Below, piece after piece: positions 34,475 to 44,052 of a stretch of DNA of 64,000 nucleotides; position 1 is the first letter of the stretch, and every line of letters begins with the position of its first letter. The translations under genes were made by a program, and so were the position numbers. Source of the stretch: Cyanobacteria bacterium SZAS LIN-3 (GTDB lineage: Bacteria > Cyanobacteriota > Vampirovibrionia > Obscuribacterales > Obscuribacteraceae); assembly GCA_018266215.1 (NCBI GenBank), contig JAFEAV010000002.1:141337-205336 (forward strand). The letters run 5' to 3'. The notes under the pieces are model-generated. The model made no database searches, was not told the DNA's origin, and saw only the letters and a program-made list of their open reading frames with translations.

Positions 34475-34753
34475 GATTTTGTGACCAAACTTCGGGCGAG
34501 CCAGGAAGAAATGTCGCGGGACCTTGGACTGATTTTTCAGTCATTTCTGGAATTATTTTGAGAAACCAACTAATTTAACGTTCCCCAAATTTGGCGTTTG
34601 ACTACCTCTGGAGTGGTCTGAATTTTCCTCGGGGATTTTCCGAGGGGGCAAAATCGAATAGTAAGAATGCCGCCCAGGGCGTATCCCGAGGCTTTTGCCG
34701 GCCGACTGTGACTTCCGACACGTATTAATTTCCCACCCTCTCCTTGGCAACGC
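34475..34753. other. Non-coding stretch upstream of the large orphan gene
   Basis: No supported gene. It holds CCTCGG-GGATTTT-CCGAGG (34627-34645), a hairpin not followed by a T-run on either side, and the palindrome CCAAATTTGG near 34584. The right end leads into the direct repeats and promoter listed next. Confidence 0.5.
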
Positions 34754-34786
34754 CATGGGATTTCCCCCCGTAAGCATGGGAATTCC
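34754..34786 (+). repeat. Tandem 12-bp direct repeats, 21 bp apart, directly before a promoter
   Basis: CATGGGATTTCC (34754-34765) and CATGGGAATTCC (34775-34786) differ at one base and repeat with a 21-bp period, two turns of the helix. The second copy ends 5 bp before the -35 box. This is the geometry of an activator binding as a tandem dimer. Confidence 0.55.
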
Positions 34787-34791
34787 ACGAA

Positions 34792-34820
34792 TTTACTCGC
34801 ACCTGAGTCCTTTCTAATAT
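34792..34820 (+). promoter_or_regulatory. Promoter for the large orphan gene
   Basis: TTTACT (34792-34797), 17-bp spacer, TAATAT (34815-34820): a weak-to-moderate match that would need help, consistent with the repeats beside it. The predicted transcript start near 34827 lies after the ATG at 34819, which favours the start at 34903. Confidence 0.42.
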
Positions 34821-34902
34821 GGAAGGAGCGAAATTAAGTGGAATAAAGCAGTCAGCAGACTTTGTGCCGAGCGGCACAGATTTCTTTTCCGGAGGGGTAG
34901 CG

Positions 34903-37338
34903 ATGGGCGGAGATAACAGAGGTGATGCCACTAATAACGGCAATACCGATCAAGCGACACAACATGTGCTCGATCAACTCAACGCTAAATTGGCGCAGGA
35001 TGCCGGTCAAGGTCAGACTCGAGCCAACTATGGCGGAGTCGCACCTCTGACGGACAATCTCGGTCAGAAGCCGCACTCCAGCGATCCTTATTATCACGGC
35101 ACAAAGCCAGGCGGACGGGCCGGTTATGGTGTGGACGGCACCCTAGCACCCGGCGGCTCAGGCACGGATGGCCGCAACAGCGGTCAGACCGGTGTCCCCA
35201 GTTTTACCGAAATACACCGTGATCAGCAGCGCAATCCTAATGATCCTTATGAGCGCAACAACACCGGTGTTCCCCAGCAGCCCGGACAGGGTGCCACCCG
35301 GCCCGGACGCGTACAGCCCGCTGATCCCACCGGTATGCACATCAATGAATTGATCAGCAAACGTGGTCTCTATCTCAGTCCCTGGACCCCCATTTTTGGT
35401 GGTGTCGGTTCCCTCACCGCCCCTATGACGGCTAAGCTCCTGAGCAAGGGCGCTGATGGCCTGGTTGAGCGCACAACGCCCGGAAGTTTCGGCCACAAAG
35501 TCGGCAGCTACTGGCAGAACAATTATGATCCTACAAGAGTAGGTGCCGGCGATCTGGTCAAGCCGACCGTCAAGACCGCCGCCGCCGACAGTCAATTTGC
35601 CAAGTTGGTAGAGGAAACGCGTGGTCTCACCACTAGCGGTGCTGATGACGCGGCAAAGGCTCTGGCCCGCGAAAAATTGGAAATGCTCGGCCGTCCCATA
35701 ACCGCCAGCACTGTGGTCGATCTCAAGGCAGCCAGTGCCGCAAGAGCTGAGGCCGGTGGTGCGGCACTTTTCACCGAAGCCGAACTGGCCACCATTCAGG
35801 GCAAGTACGATGCCGGACTGGCTCGTGCCGCTCAGGAAAAAGCCGTTATCGAATCTCTGCAGAAAGGATCGCCCAGTCTCTGGAAATCCGCTAAGGCCGG
35901 CATGGTTGGTATCGGTGTCGATATCCTCGCCGTCAATCTTGATCGCTCGGTAGCTAAAGCTATCGGCGGTGAAAAATCTTTGATTCATTCCTGGAACACC
36001 GAGCAATTGCTTGCTCCTACGGCTCTGGCTCTGGGCGAAAACATTGTCGGCAAGAGCTTCTGGGGCAAGGCCGCACTCGTTGCCGGTACAATTGGCGTCA
36101 GCCGATTGGTTGACGGCGCCACGCAGGCTGTTGGTCTGGGCGCTCCCGAAAAATGGAACGCACCCACCGGTGTTATGAACGGTTGGGATGGTTTCGGTGT
36201 TGCCACCGGTCTGGCCATCGCCGCTTCCGCCAAGAATCCCTATGCTAAATTTGGCGCAGTCGCTCTTGGTTGGGCGATACCTAAAGTCGTTCACGCCTTT
36301 GAGGACAATAGCTCAAATGCTCTGGCCTATCGCTATGAAGATCTCACCAGTTCAGTAGCTTCCGACCACAAGAAGCGCAGCTACAGCTCACTGGAATCAG
36401 TAACCAGTGCGTCTGTAAGCCTCAATGAGAAAAAAGAAGATTGGCTGGTTGGCAAGATCGCCGCTAATCGTGACACGCTGGCCAAAAACTGGAGCGCTCT
36501 GGGACCGGATCAAAAGCTCTTATCCTTCCGCGATGATGCGGGTATGAGTAAGGCTCTGGGCGAAGATTTGCTCAAGCACGGCACACGTATCTCCAAGCAA
36601 GGTGCACCGACCTACACCCTTGGTGGCTATGAAATTGACCTTGGTGGCCGGGCGATGCACTACCTTATCTCAGGTAAGGATAGCGCCGAGCGCGCTGCTG
36701 CCATGACCGACGGCATAATCAAAAACAATGCCGATCCCAGTCGCAGTAAGATACTGGTTGAAGGCAGTGAGCCTACCCAGTCTGAAATTGACGGTCTGAA
36801 TAAATTTAAGGGCGAGATTCAAACCGATCTGGCTAAGATTCTCGACCAGAAGCATGACTGTCGCGCTGTCATGAATCAAGTTGTAAAAGACGTGCCGGCA
36901 GCCAGTGATGAGTGGCGTCGGACCTACATCACACCAACCGATGGTCTGATTGAGCATTACTTCCCGCGCAATGCGCCAGAGCAGGCGGAAGAAACCAAGA
37001 AAGTGATCGCCAAGCTTTATCGCGACCAGGCTATCGCCTACATGGCCTTTGCCCAGTTCAAGCTCGACCATCAGCAGGGCGATGGCGGTGCTGCCGCAGC
37101 GCTGACTTTCCTGGAGAACAGACCCACTTCTCAGACCGACATTTTCCCGTCCGGTCGGCAGAAGAGATACAACGGAGCTGAAGGCGTACTGGCTATGGCT
37201 GCAATGTTTGATCCCAACAACAAGGATTTGCCCGAGTTGAATCAGATGTACAAAGAGTTGCACGATAAGGCTGTGGCTGCCTCCGGCCAACCGAACAAAC
37301 TCGATATATTGGACTTCAGCAATACCGGCAAGAGATAA
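34903..37338 (+). CDS. Large orphan protein, disordered N-terminus and helical body
   Basis: 811 residues from ATG 34903, chosen for GGAGGGG 5 bp upstream; the frame is open to ATG 34819, which has no ribosome site. Residues 1-150 are G/N/Q/D/P-rich and look disordered. Residues about 160-480 hold Gly/Ala-rich, moderately hydrophobic helices (GKAALVAGTIGVSRLVDGAT, VATGLAIAASAK, FGAVALGWAIPKVVHAF) that might touch or cross a membrane. The C-terminal half is a soluble helical region (EETKKVIAKLYRDQAIAYMA). No signal peptide, enzyme motif or family I recognise. Single gene with its own regulated-looking promoter. Confidence 0.7.
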   Translation: MGGDNRGDATNNGNTDQATQHVLDQLNAKLAQDAGQGQTRANYGGVAPLTDNLGQKPHSSDPYYHGTKPGGRAGYGVDGTLAPGGSGTDGRNSGQTGVPSFTEIHRDQQRNPNDPYERNNTGVPQQPGQGATRPGRVQPADPTGMHINELISKRGLYLSPWTPIFGGVGSLTAPMTAKLLSKGADGLVERTTPGSFGHKVGSYWQNNYDPTRVGAGDLVKPTVKTAAADSQFAKLVEETRGLTTSGADDAAKALAREKLEMLGRPITASTVVDLKAASAARAEAGGAALFTEAELATIQGKYDAGLARAAQEKAVIESLQKGSPSLWKSAKAGMVGIGVDILAVNLDRSVAKAIGGEKSLIHSWNTEQLLAPTALALGENIVGKSFWGKAALVAGTIGVSRLVDGATQAVGLGAPEKWNAPTGVMNGWDGFGVATGLAIAASAKNPYAKFGAVALGWAIPKVVHAFEDNSSNALAYRYEDLTSSVASDHKKRSYSSLESVTSASVSLNEKKEDWLVGKIAANRDTLAKNWSALGPDQKLLSFRDDAGMSKALGEDLLKHGTRISKQGAPTYTLGGYEIDLGGRAMHYLISGKDSAERAAAMTDGIIKNNADPSRSKILVEGSEPTQSEIDGLNKFKGEIQTDLAKILDQKHDCRAVMNQVVKDVPAASDEWRRTYITPTDGLIEHYFPRNAPEQAEETKKVIAKLYRDQAIAYMAFAQFKLDHQQGDGGAAAALTFLENRPTSQTDIFPSGRQKRYNGAEGVLAMAAMFDPNNKDLPELNQMYKELHDKAVAASGQPNKLDILDFSNTGKR

Positions 37339-37426
37339 ACAAAAAATCTTCGTCGATAATTGAACTAACTGCATCCCGGTGGCGTTTTACTCGATAGCCA
37401 CTGAATTAAAACGCGGATGTTGATTT

Positions 37427-39622
37427 ATGACTTCAATTAAGACGTCGGAAGTTTTCGTTGTCTCGTCGCTGATGGCGGCACTGGGAGCGATTCTCGCTCT
37501 GCAGAAGGTGCCCTGGGTTTTTTGTTTTGCCCTTTCTCTGTCGTTCTTTTTGCTGGCGCTGTGCTTCAAGTACAGTCGGAAGGCGGCATTGGCACTGGTT
37601 TTGTCTTTTGGCTTGATGTATGCCTCCGGGTTTCGCTATGACGCGGCACTGCTCCCTGCCGCTAACGACCTTGCACAGGTGCGCGCGCACAGCGTCACAT
37701 TCTGCGCCTCTGTCCTGACCTGCAAGACCAGGGACAGCCCAGGCGGTGTAAGGCAAGTTCTGGAAGTGGCACCGAGCAGGCTCATCCTTCCCTGGTCGCA
37801 TCCCCTTGGCGGTCGTGTACTGGTGCTGATTGAGCCGATAGATAATGGCGCGGGACAAAAACTTCAGACTGTGCCCGGGTGGGGTGGCACCTATCTTTTT
37901 ACCGGACTTTTGACCAGACCCGCTGCCAGAGTGTTTTCCTTCGAGCCGGATCAGCGGCGCCGCCTGGCGCTGCGCAATATCTTCTGTCAGGTCACATGCG
38001 CAGCTGATGCCATTAACCCTCTGGGACCGGAGACTGATTCTTCGAAAACAACAGCGCCAGGTCAGTCCGGGCTTACGGCACTCGCCCGTAGGTGCGCTAG
38101 TTTTGTCGCCAGCGTCAGGGAAGGCATCATCAGGGATCATTGTCTGGCCATAGGCACCGAGCGTGGGCAACTGCTTACCTCGATGGTTCTCGGTGACCGG
38201 GCGGTTTCACTCAGTGATTCGATTAAGGACACATTTATGAAAGTAGGTCTCTCTCATCTGCTGGCCGCTTCCGGTCTCAATTTGACTATTATTGTCGGTT
38301 CGGTCTTTTTTATTTTCCGCCGGAGTAGGGCTTCATCCTCAACTCCTCGGGGCGGCGGGGAACGGCCCCTGAGCCAGACTCTGGCGGCTCTGATCTGTGT
38401 GCTGTTCTTCGTTTCACTTGCCGGTGCCAGCCCCTCTGTGACCCGCGCTACAGTCATGTGTCTCTTGCTTCTCTGGTCTACCTGCATCTTTCGTAAGCTG
38501 GCACCGGGCGCGGCCCTGGCCGGCGCACTGTGGTTGGCTCTGATACTTGATCCCAGTAGTATTCTGGATGTTGGTTTGCAGCTTTCTTATGGTGCCACAT
38601 TCGGTATCATCTATTTTTATCCGCTTCTGGCTGCTCTGCCCGCCAGGAGCTTAAGCAAGCCTCTGGCCTGGCTTTATTCCATTGCTGCAGTGGTGATGGC
38701 GGCGCAACTTGCGGTATTGCCTGTGCAGATCTCGTGCTTCCAGAAGATGAGCACTCTTGTCGTACCAGCCAATATCCTGGCAGAGCCACTTGTGGCGCCC
38801 ATTACAGTCATGGGCTTTGTGTCGTCCTTTATCTGTGCTCTGGGGCGGATGACTACCTTATTGCTGCCGCACGGGGCCGGCATCGTCGCGGCTCTTCTCT
38901 GTCCAATGGTTAGTCTTCTGGCCAAGACTGCGGTGTTCATTGATTTTTTCAGTGGTTTCTTGCTCGATCTGTTGCTTGCTCTGGCAAAGGTTCTTGCCGC
39001 CCTGCCTCTCTCCAACCTCTATCTGGCCGGACCACCGGTGGTATCCATTGTCTTTTATTATCTGGCTCTGCTTCTGGCTTTTGTCGACGGGCTTGCTCGT
39101 CCGGCTCGTGGTGCGGGTCTGGCGCTTGGCGCCGGTTTGGTTTTGACGGCGCAGTCCTTTCTCTTCAGCCCAATTTTGGAAGTGCTTGTTGATGGCACTC
39201 GGGTAGTGGTGGCCTCCGACTGTCTTAGCCTGAACGCTGCTCCAGCTGAGCTTCCGTGCGGCGGCAAGAGACCATCTGTCGGCGGGTATCTGCCCGGATT
39301 TCACCGTGATTTCGTTCTCTCTTTCCTGCGTTCGCGCAAGGGTCGGGCGCAACCTCTTTGCTTTGATTTGGCCTCGGCCGGCGGTGGCTATCGCAGGTGT
39401 CTGGCCGGTAAAACTCTGCTGGCAATTGCTTCTGCCCCCCAGCCCGGCGGGGCAGGTGAAGGCCGGCCGGTCTGTCTGTCGAGCGATCTGCCCCCGGCCG
39501 CGATCAAGCTTGAAGAAGCTCAAGGTGTGCGACTTTATAAGTGTCAGGCCTGGGGCCTTCTCTGGCTTTTTCTTCCAAGGCGCGAGGCCGAGATTACGGC
39601 ACCGGCGGCGGTGCACGGCTGA
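37427..39622 (+). CDS. comEC: ComEC/Rec2-family DNA-uptake channel, without C-terminal hydrolase domain
   Basis: 731 residues. Three N-terminal helices, an OB-like soluble region (about 80-200), then the competence domain: LTSMVLGDRAVSLSDSIKDT, GLSHLLAASGLNL (about 274-286), ASPSVTRATVMCLLLL, and VGLQLSYGATFGIIYFYPLL. The family moves single-stranded DNA across the inner membrane in transformation. Here the usual SGLHV reads SGLNL. After the last helices only about 140 residues remain, without the metallo-beta-lactamase motif that longer ComEC proteins carry. No other competence genes nearby. Confidence 0.87.
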   Translation: MTSIKTSEVFVVSSLMAALGAILALQKVPWVFCFALSLSFFLLALCFKYSRKAALALVLSFGLMYASGFRYDAALLPAANDLAQVRAHSVTFCASVLTCKTRDSPGGVRQVLEVAPSRLILPWSHPLGGRVLVLIEPIDNGAGQKLQTVPGWGGTYLFTGLLTRPAARVFSFEPDQRRRLALRNIFCQVTCAADAINPLGPETDSSKTTAPGQSGLTALARRCASFVASVREGIIRDHCLAIGTERGQLLTSMVLGDRAVSLSDSIKDTFMKVGLSHLLAASGLNLTIIVGSVFFIFRRSRASSSTPRGGGERPLSQTLAALICVLFFVSLAGASPSVTRATVMCLLLLWSTCIFRKLAPGAALAGALWLALILDPSSILDVGLQLSYGATFGIIYFYPLLAALPARSLSKPLAWLYSIAAVVMAAQLAVLPVQISCFQKMSTLVVPANILAEPLVAPITVMGFVSSFICALGRMTTLLLPHGAGIVAALLCPMVSLLAKTAVFIDFFSGFLLDLLLALAKVLAALPLSNLYLAGPPVVSIVFYYLALLLAFVDGLARPARGAGLALGAGLVLTAQSFLFSPILEVLVDGTRVVVASDCLSLNAAPAELPCGGKRPSVGGYLPGFHRDFVLSFLRSRKGRAQPLCFDLASAGGGYRRCLAGKTLLAIASAPQPGGAGEGRPVCLSSDLPPAAIKLEEAQGVRLYKCQAWGLLWLFLPRREAEITAPAAVHG

Positions 39623-39630
39623 CGGTAAAG

Positions 39631-39668
39631 AAAACAGGACTCCACCTGAAGTGAAGTCCTGTTCTGAG
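39631..39668. terminator. Bidirectional hairpin terminator between comEC and the AAA+ gene
   Basis: AACAGGACT (39633-39641) pairs with AGTCCTGTT (39655-39663), 9 bp perfect, flanked by AAAA on the left; it lies between converging genes. The right-hand T-run is short, so efficiency on the plus strand is uncertain. Confidence 0.55.
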
Positions 39669-39693
39669 TTTCTGTAGTGCTGGTGGTTCGCGG

Positions 39694-40974
39694 TTATTTC
39701 ATGGCCGCGAAGTAAACGGCGCAGGCGTGGTCGAGATATTCTCGGGAGAGCCTGGGGTCCGTTTGCAGGAAGGCGCAGAGGTTGATGACCTGGTCGACAA
39801 TGTCGCGAGGGTGGCAACAACGCATCATGCGTTTACCGCTTCTGTACTGCGATTCAATCAGGTAGTTGACGGCCTCTTCATTGTAAGGCACACCTGTACG
39901 CTGACAGTATTGCAGGAAGATCCATTTGAATTCGTCTTCGGTCGGATTGGTGATGTTGATCTTGTAGGGAATACGTCTGAGGAAGGCTTCGTCTACAAGG
40001 TCGGCTGGGTTGAGGTTTGTGGAGAAAACAATGAGCTGTTCAAACGGCACTTCCAGTTTTTTACCGGTGTGCAGAGTGAGGTAGTCGACTCTTTTTTCCA
40101 GGGGAACGATCCAGCGGTTGAGGAGCGATTTGTGGTCGATACGTTGGCGGCCAAAGTCGTCGATCAGGAGCAAGCCGCAATTGGACTTGAGCTGAATGGG
40201 CGCTTCGTACAGCTTTGTACCGTAGTCAAATTGCAGTTCGAGCATGTCGATGGTCAATTCACCACCGACGACTACGCATGGGCGCTGAATGCGGACCCAT
40301 CTGTGGTCATAGTCTCTGGGGTAGTTGGCTGCCGAAACTTGCTCGTGGTTGTGGTTGTCGTAGACGCGGATGATCTGACCGTCGATTTCTACGGCATAGG
40401 GGATGAAGATGTGGCCTTTGAAGGAGCGCACAATACGTTCTGCGATTGACGTTTTGCCGTTGCCGGCTTCGCCGAAGAGGAACATCCCGCGTCCGGAGTT
40501 GATGGCTGGACCAACAGCGTTGATTGTCCTGCGGTTGACCATGATGTCCGAGAATGCGACTTCCAGGTCGCGCGGGGTGACGTGTTCGCGTCGGATTGTC
40601 TGATACTTGAGAGAGTCGACGTAACGGCTCCATGGCACCGGGCAGGGGCCGACGTAGGCGTTGTGGTCGAAGTAAGCGCGTGCTCTGTCGCGTCCCTTTT
40701 CTGTGGGAGTGTATTCGTAGTCGGCTAGACCGCCGGAGCTTCTAACTTCAATCAGGAGCTGTTTCTTCAAGATTTCCAGGAGTTCTTCCACAATCTTGAA
40801 GGGCAACATAGTCCGGGACGCGATTTCGCGGCCGAGGGCGAAGTTGACCATGTAAATATCTTTGAGTACCAGCTCTTCCAGGAAGCCTTCCTTCATGCCC
40901 GTCTCGGCGATTGTCGACGGATATGGAGGGACAAATTCCTGTTGTTGCTGGGTGCCGGTTCTTACCTGTTGCAT
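39694..40974 (-). CDS. AAA+ ATPase with N-terminal winged-helix-like region
   Basis: 426 residues. After a short Q-rich start, residues 25-110 look like a winged helix (GFLEELVLKDIYMVNFALGR, then IVEELLEILKKQLLIEV). The AAA+ core has Walker A LFGEAGNGKTSIAERI (about 186-201), Walker B LLLIDDFGRQRID, sensor-like VFSTNLNPADLVDEAFLRRI with an arginine finger, and a helical lid. The insertion VYDNHNHEQVSAANYP between Walker A and B is unusual. I know similar ATPases only as uncharacterised; the fold is nearest to the MoxR/RavA and bacterial enhancer-type clades but I cannot place it. Single gene. Confidence 0.78.
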   Translation of the reverse strand: MQQVRTGTQQQQEFVPPYPSTIAETGMKEGFLEELVLKDIYMVNFALGREIASRTMLPFKIVEELLEILKKQLLIEVRSSGGLADYEYTPTEKGRDRARAYFDHNAYVGPCPVPWSRYVDSLKYQTIRREHVTPRDLEVAFSDIMVNRRTINAVGPAINSGRGMFLFGEAGNGKTSIAERIVRSFKGHIFIPYAVEIDGQIIRVYDNHNHEQVSAANYPRDYDHRWVRIQRPCVVVGGELTIDMLELQFDYGTKLYEAPIQLKSNCGLLLIDDFGRQRIDHKSLLNRWIVPLEKRVDYLTLHTGKKLEVPFEQLIVFSTNLNPADLVDEAFLRRIPYKINITNPTEDEFKWIFLQYCQRTGVPYNEEAVNYLIESQYRSGKRMMRCCHPRDIVDQVINLCAFLQTDPRLSREYLDHACAVYFAAMK

Positions 40975-41211
40975 GTCTTGTCTCTCTTTGGATTAGCCTT
41001 GTTAGCTTTCAAAACGTCAGTGTCCGACTTTTAAAGCTCACTGGAGCTTCCCTGACAACCCGGACGACCTGCTCAAGTCTTACCAGTCTGGCAATACTGT
41101 GGTGCAAGTATAACCACTTTATCGCGTAATGACCGTTCTTACCAGCACTTGACCCGGCTTTTATTGACAAAGTATGGCCAGTTGCACCAGTGGCCGATAA
41201 ATTCTATGGGG

Positions 41212-44052
41212 CTATTTCCCGCCCCTGACTTTGGTCTGGGTGCTGGACAGGGCCTTGATTCTTTGTGACAGCTCATGCAATTCGTCCAGATTGTCGGCTC
41301 CACCAAAGCGCTCCTGGTTGTAGAGTTCCATAAACTCACTGACAACCCCCGGCAGCTCTTCCGGAATGTGGCGGCCGCCCCGCTCCAGCTGGGCAAACTG
41401 ACTGCGGGCGCGATCCGATAATTCGTCGGCCGTTTCTGTGGGCAGTTTGTTGAAGTCGTAGCGCTTGAGCTCACCCAGTACTTCCAGGAAAACCAGGGTG
41501 GAAGGCGGATGATCCCCCAGGAGTTCCTTCACTCGAGCGGTTTTTTGCTGTCGCAGGTAGATGAGCACGGCTACAAGTAGAGCCAGGAAGAGAATGATTG
41601 CGCCGACAAGTTTGACCACCGACTGCATCTGAGTCTGGTCGATGACGCCCAGCCAGGGCAGCTGGAAGGTCGAACCCTTGGGCTTGTTTTTGTTCTGATC
41701 GAAGTTGAGACCAGGTCCGTTGTTTTTGTTTTCGTCTGGCTTTGGTGCTCCGGCGTCAGGTGCGCCGATACTCGTTTTTGCCGGTTTGTGATGCGGGCGT
41801 TGATTGACGTTTTGACCAAAAGGATTGGCAAGACCGCTGCTTATGAATTTTGTCAGGGCGTTGCCGCCCTCCTGGTGAGCGGGAAGCTGACCGTTGGGTG
41901 TGGGGTCAAAGGGCACCCAGCTCCAGTAAGGGATGTAAACTTCGGCCCAGACGTGAGTGTCTTTGCCTTTGATTTCGCGGTAGCCGGTTTTCTTGTTTAA
42001 TTCGCCCGGGTTGAAGCCGACCACAACTCTGGCCGGGATGCCCTGGGTGCGACAGAGGAGGACGAAGGTGCTGGCAAAATGTCGGCAGTTGCCGGACTTT
42101 CTTTCGAAGAGAAATTGATCGAGTTCCGACAGGGCCGGTTTCTGTGCACTGCCGGTAGTGGCGGTGGGCGGCTTGGTCTCGCCCGGCACGGTGTCCAGAG
42201 AGCCGGTGACGGCGCCCAGTGTGGAAGCGGGATTTGATGTCGAGTCGCCGGATGTATCGCCTGATGTTTGAGCGCCTTCTCCGGTTTTTGGAGCCTCAAA
42301 AAAAGATTTTGCGTCGTAGCGATAGTGGCTCTTTACGTATTCGGCGATACGCTCGGCTTTACTGAACCAGTTGCCTTCAATACCGGCCGCATCAGCGCCC
42401 ATGTCTTTCATCTTGGGATTGAGCGTGGGCGGCAGCTGCAGACAGGCCTGCGCCGTTTTCAGTTCTTCCTCGCGGTCTTCGTCCAACTGATAGAGAGTTT
42501 CCGGCGGCAGTCGTCTCATCACTTCCAGGTCATAGACCGGGATTTGCGAGGTGACTGAATAGTGGGCCTTTTCCGGCAGCGGAGCGAGCAGTTTGATCGT
42601 GCTGTCACCGTCCACCCGCAACTCGGTGTTGTCCATTTTTACGATCTGCGGAATCCAGGCATGGGGCAGGAGATAGCCCATGGAAGTTTCCAGTCTGTAT
42701 TCCTGTTTTACTTCCTGAGTGGGCAGATCCGGTGGCACATATACCGAGTCGCTGGCCGTCAGGTCGAAACCGATTTTGGGGGTTTGCACAATGACTTTGG
42801 CCGGCACCGGCATGGCGCGTTTCCAGATGTGTCCATCGTAAAAGTCGAGGGTATAGCGACGGACGTATGTCGGCACCGGTGACCCTACCTTCAGTACCAC
42901 ATCGTTGATGTTGGACGGTGCTGTGCGCAGCTCTACGGTTTCTTTTTCGTAATTTTCGTAAAGGGCTCTTTCCTTGGCCAGGGTGGCTTGCATTTTGAGA
43001 TCGCCGGGATCGAGACCGGTCTCGTTTTTCTTGCCGTTGAATCCGGGCATTGCCGTGCTGGATTTTTTGCTGGTGTTTTTGCTGTCTATCGGCCCGGAAA
43101 GGCCTTTGCCGGCTCCACCGATGGGAGATCCCTTGCCTGTCGCTCCCGGTGGTCCCGCACTACTGGCGGTGCCAGGTCCTTCGCCGCCCTTAGCTGAATA
43201 ACTCGCCCCGCCTTCCTGTTTTGTCGTGGGCGCGCCCCCTTTTACCGATTGGCTGCGGCCGCCCCGGCTGAGATAGCCGCCCAGAGTGGCTGAGAGGGGG
43301 AACTGTGAGCGTATATTGTCGACGAATAATTCCAGCACCGATTCGGTCTTAGGCAGTACGACGCAGGTCAGTGCCGAGGCTATTGGGATGATGAAAATTG
43401 GCAGCATGGCCGTCAGGGACGCGACGCGTAAACGTCTGATCATCGGCTGTCCTTCTACCTGTCCGTCGGCCACCGCCCTGGATGGGCCAATCTCATGCGA
43501 GCGTGAGGACGAGTCGTAAAAGAGGAGCATGCCACCAAGTACGGTGTAGATCATGACATAGATGCCGAAAAGGAAATCGCGGGCCACGCCGGTTAGAAAG
43601 GTGAGCAAGCCCAGGCCGATCAAGGCATTGATGGAAAAATCGGTGCGTGTACGCAGGTCGAAGCAATGCAGGGCCAGTAGGCCCGCCAGCATGTGAACGA
43701 AGGCTGTAACTGCAGTGGAAGCGCCGGCTGCCAGGGCGAAACTGAGCTCAAACAAAAAATTGGCAAAGAGCAAAATCGCGCCTATTGTCGGCAGGGCGGA
43801 AACCCAGCGGGGGCGATTATTGCGGTAATTGTAGGCCAGGTAACTGCCGGAGATGGCCACCATGGCATATATAAAGATTGCAGCCGGCATGGTCGGCACG
43901 TAGCTGGAAGCTGCCAGAACCAGGAGCAGGACAAGGCACAGGGCGCAGATGCGAATGCCCAGGGATTGCTCCGCCGCCTGCACCTTGGCCGGCGTTTTGC
44001 CCGGCTTGGCCGGAGGTTTAGGTTTGTTTTTTGGTTTTGGTAGAGTTTGCAT
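41212..44052 (-). CDS. TgpA-like membrane transglutaminase/protease
   Basis: 946 residues. Six to eight N-terminal helices (about 30-240, DUF3488-type) are followed by a long G/S/K/P-rich linker, a beta domain, and a transglutaminase-like core outside the membrane: RKSGNCRHFASTFVLLCRTQ (Cys near 655), DTHVWAEVYIPYW (His near 698) and VPFDPTP (Asp near 717). A last helix at about 810-835 leads to a cytoplasmic DUF4129-like tail. Last gene of the MoxR-DUF58-transglutaminase operon; its start overlaps the DUF58 stop by one base. Known relatives are envelope proteins of uncertain substrate. The linkers are much longer than usual. Confidence 0.88.
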   Translation of the reverse strand: MQTLPKPKNKPKPPAKPGKTPAKVQAAEQSLGIRICALCLVLLLVLAASSYVPTMPAAIFIYAMVAISGSYLAYNYRNNRPRWVSALPTIGAILLFANFLFELSFALAAGASTAVTAFVHMLAGLLALHCFDLRTRTDFSINALIGLGLLTFLTGVARDFLFGIYVMIYTVLGGMLLFYDSSSRSHEIGPSRAVADGQVEGQPMIRRLRVASLTAMLPIFIIPIASALTCVVLPKTESVLELFVDNIRSQFPLSATLGGYLSRGGRSQSVKGGAPTTKQEGGASYSAKGGEGPGTASSAGPPGATGKGSPIGGAGKGLSGPIDSKNTSKKSSTAMPGFNGKKNETGLDPGDLKMQATLAKERALYENYEKETVELRTAPSNINDVVLKVGSPVPTYVRRYTLDFYDGHIWKRAMPVPAKVIVQTPKIGFDLTASDSVYVPPDLPTQEVKQEYRLETSMGYLLPHAWIPQIVKMDNTELRVDGDSTIKLLAPLPEKAHYSVTSQIPVYDLEVMRRLPPETLYQLDEDREEELKTAQACLQLPPTLNPKMKDMGADAAGIEGNWFSKAERIAEYVKSHYRYDAKSFFEAPKTGEGAQTSGDTSGDSTSNPASTLGAVTGSLDTVPGETKPPTATTGSAQKPALSELDQFLFERKSGNCRHFASTFVLLCRTQGIPARVVVGFNPGELNKKTGYREIKGKDTHVWAEVYIPYWSWVPFDPTPNGQLPAHQEGGNALTKFISSGLANPFGQNVNQRPHHKPAKTSIGAPDAGAPKPDENKNNGPGLNFDQNKNKPKGSTFQLPWLGVIDQTQMQSVVKLVGAIILFLALLVAVLIYLRQQKTARVKELLGDHPPSTLVFLEVLGELKRYDFNKLPTETADELSDRARSQFAQLERGGRHIPEELPGVVSEFMELYNQERFGGADNLDELHELSQRIKALSSTQTKVRGGK

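Noticed and set aside
35158..36294. Minus-strand reading frame of 378 codons inside the large orphan gene
   Set aside because: The plus strand has the ribosome site, promoter and balanced composition; the minus frame is G/T/S-rich shadow sequence.
38858..39820. Minus-strand reading frame of 320 codons at the comEC end
   Set aside because: Crosses the terminator and two real gene ends and has a shadow-type R/Q/K-rich composition.
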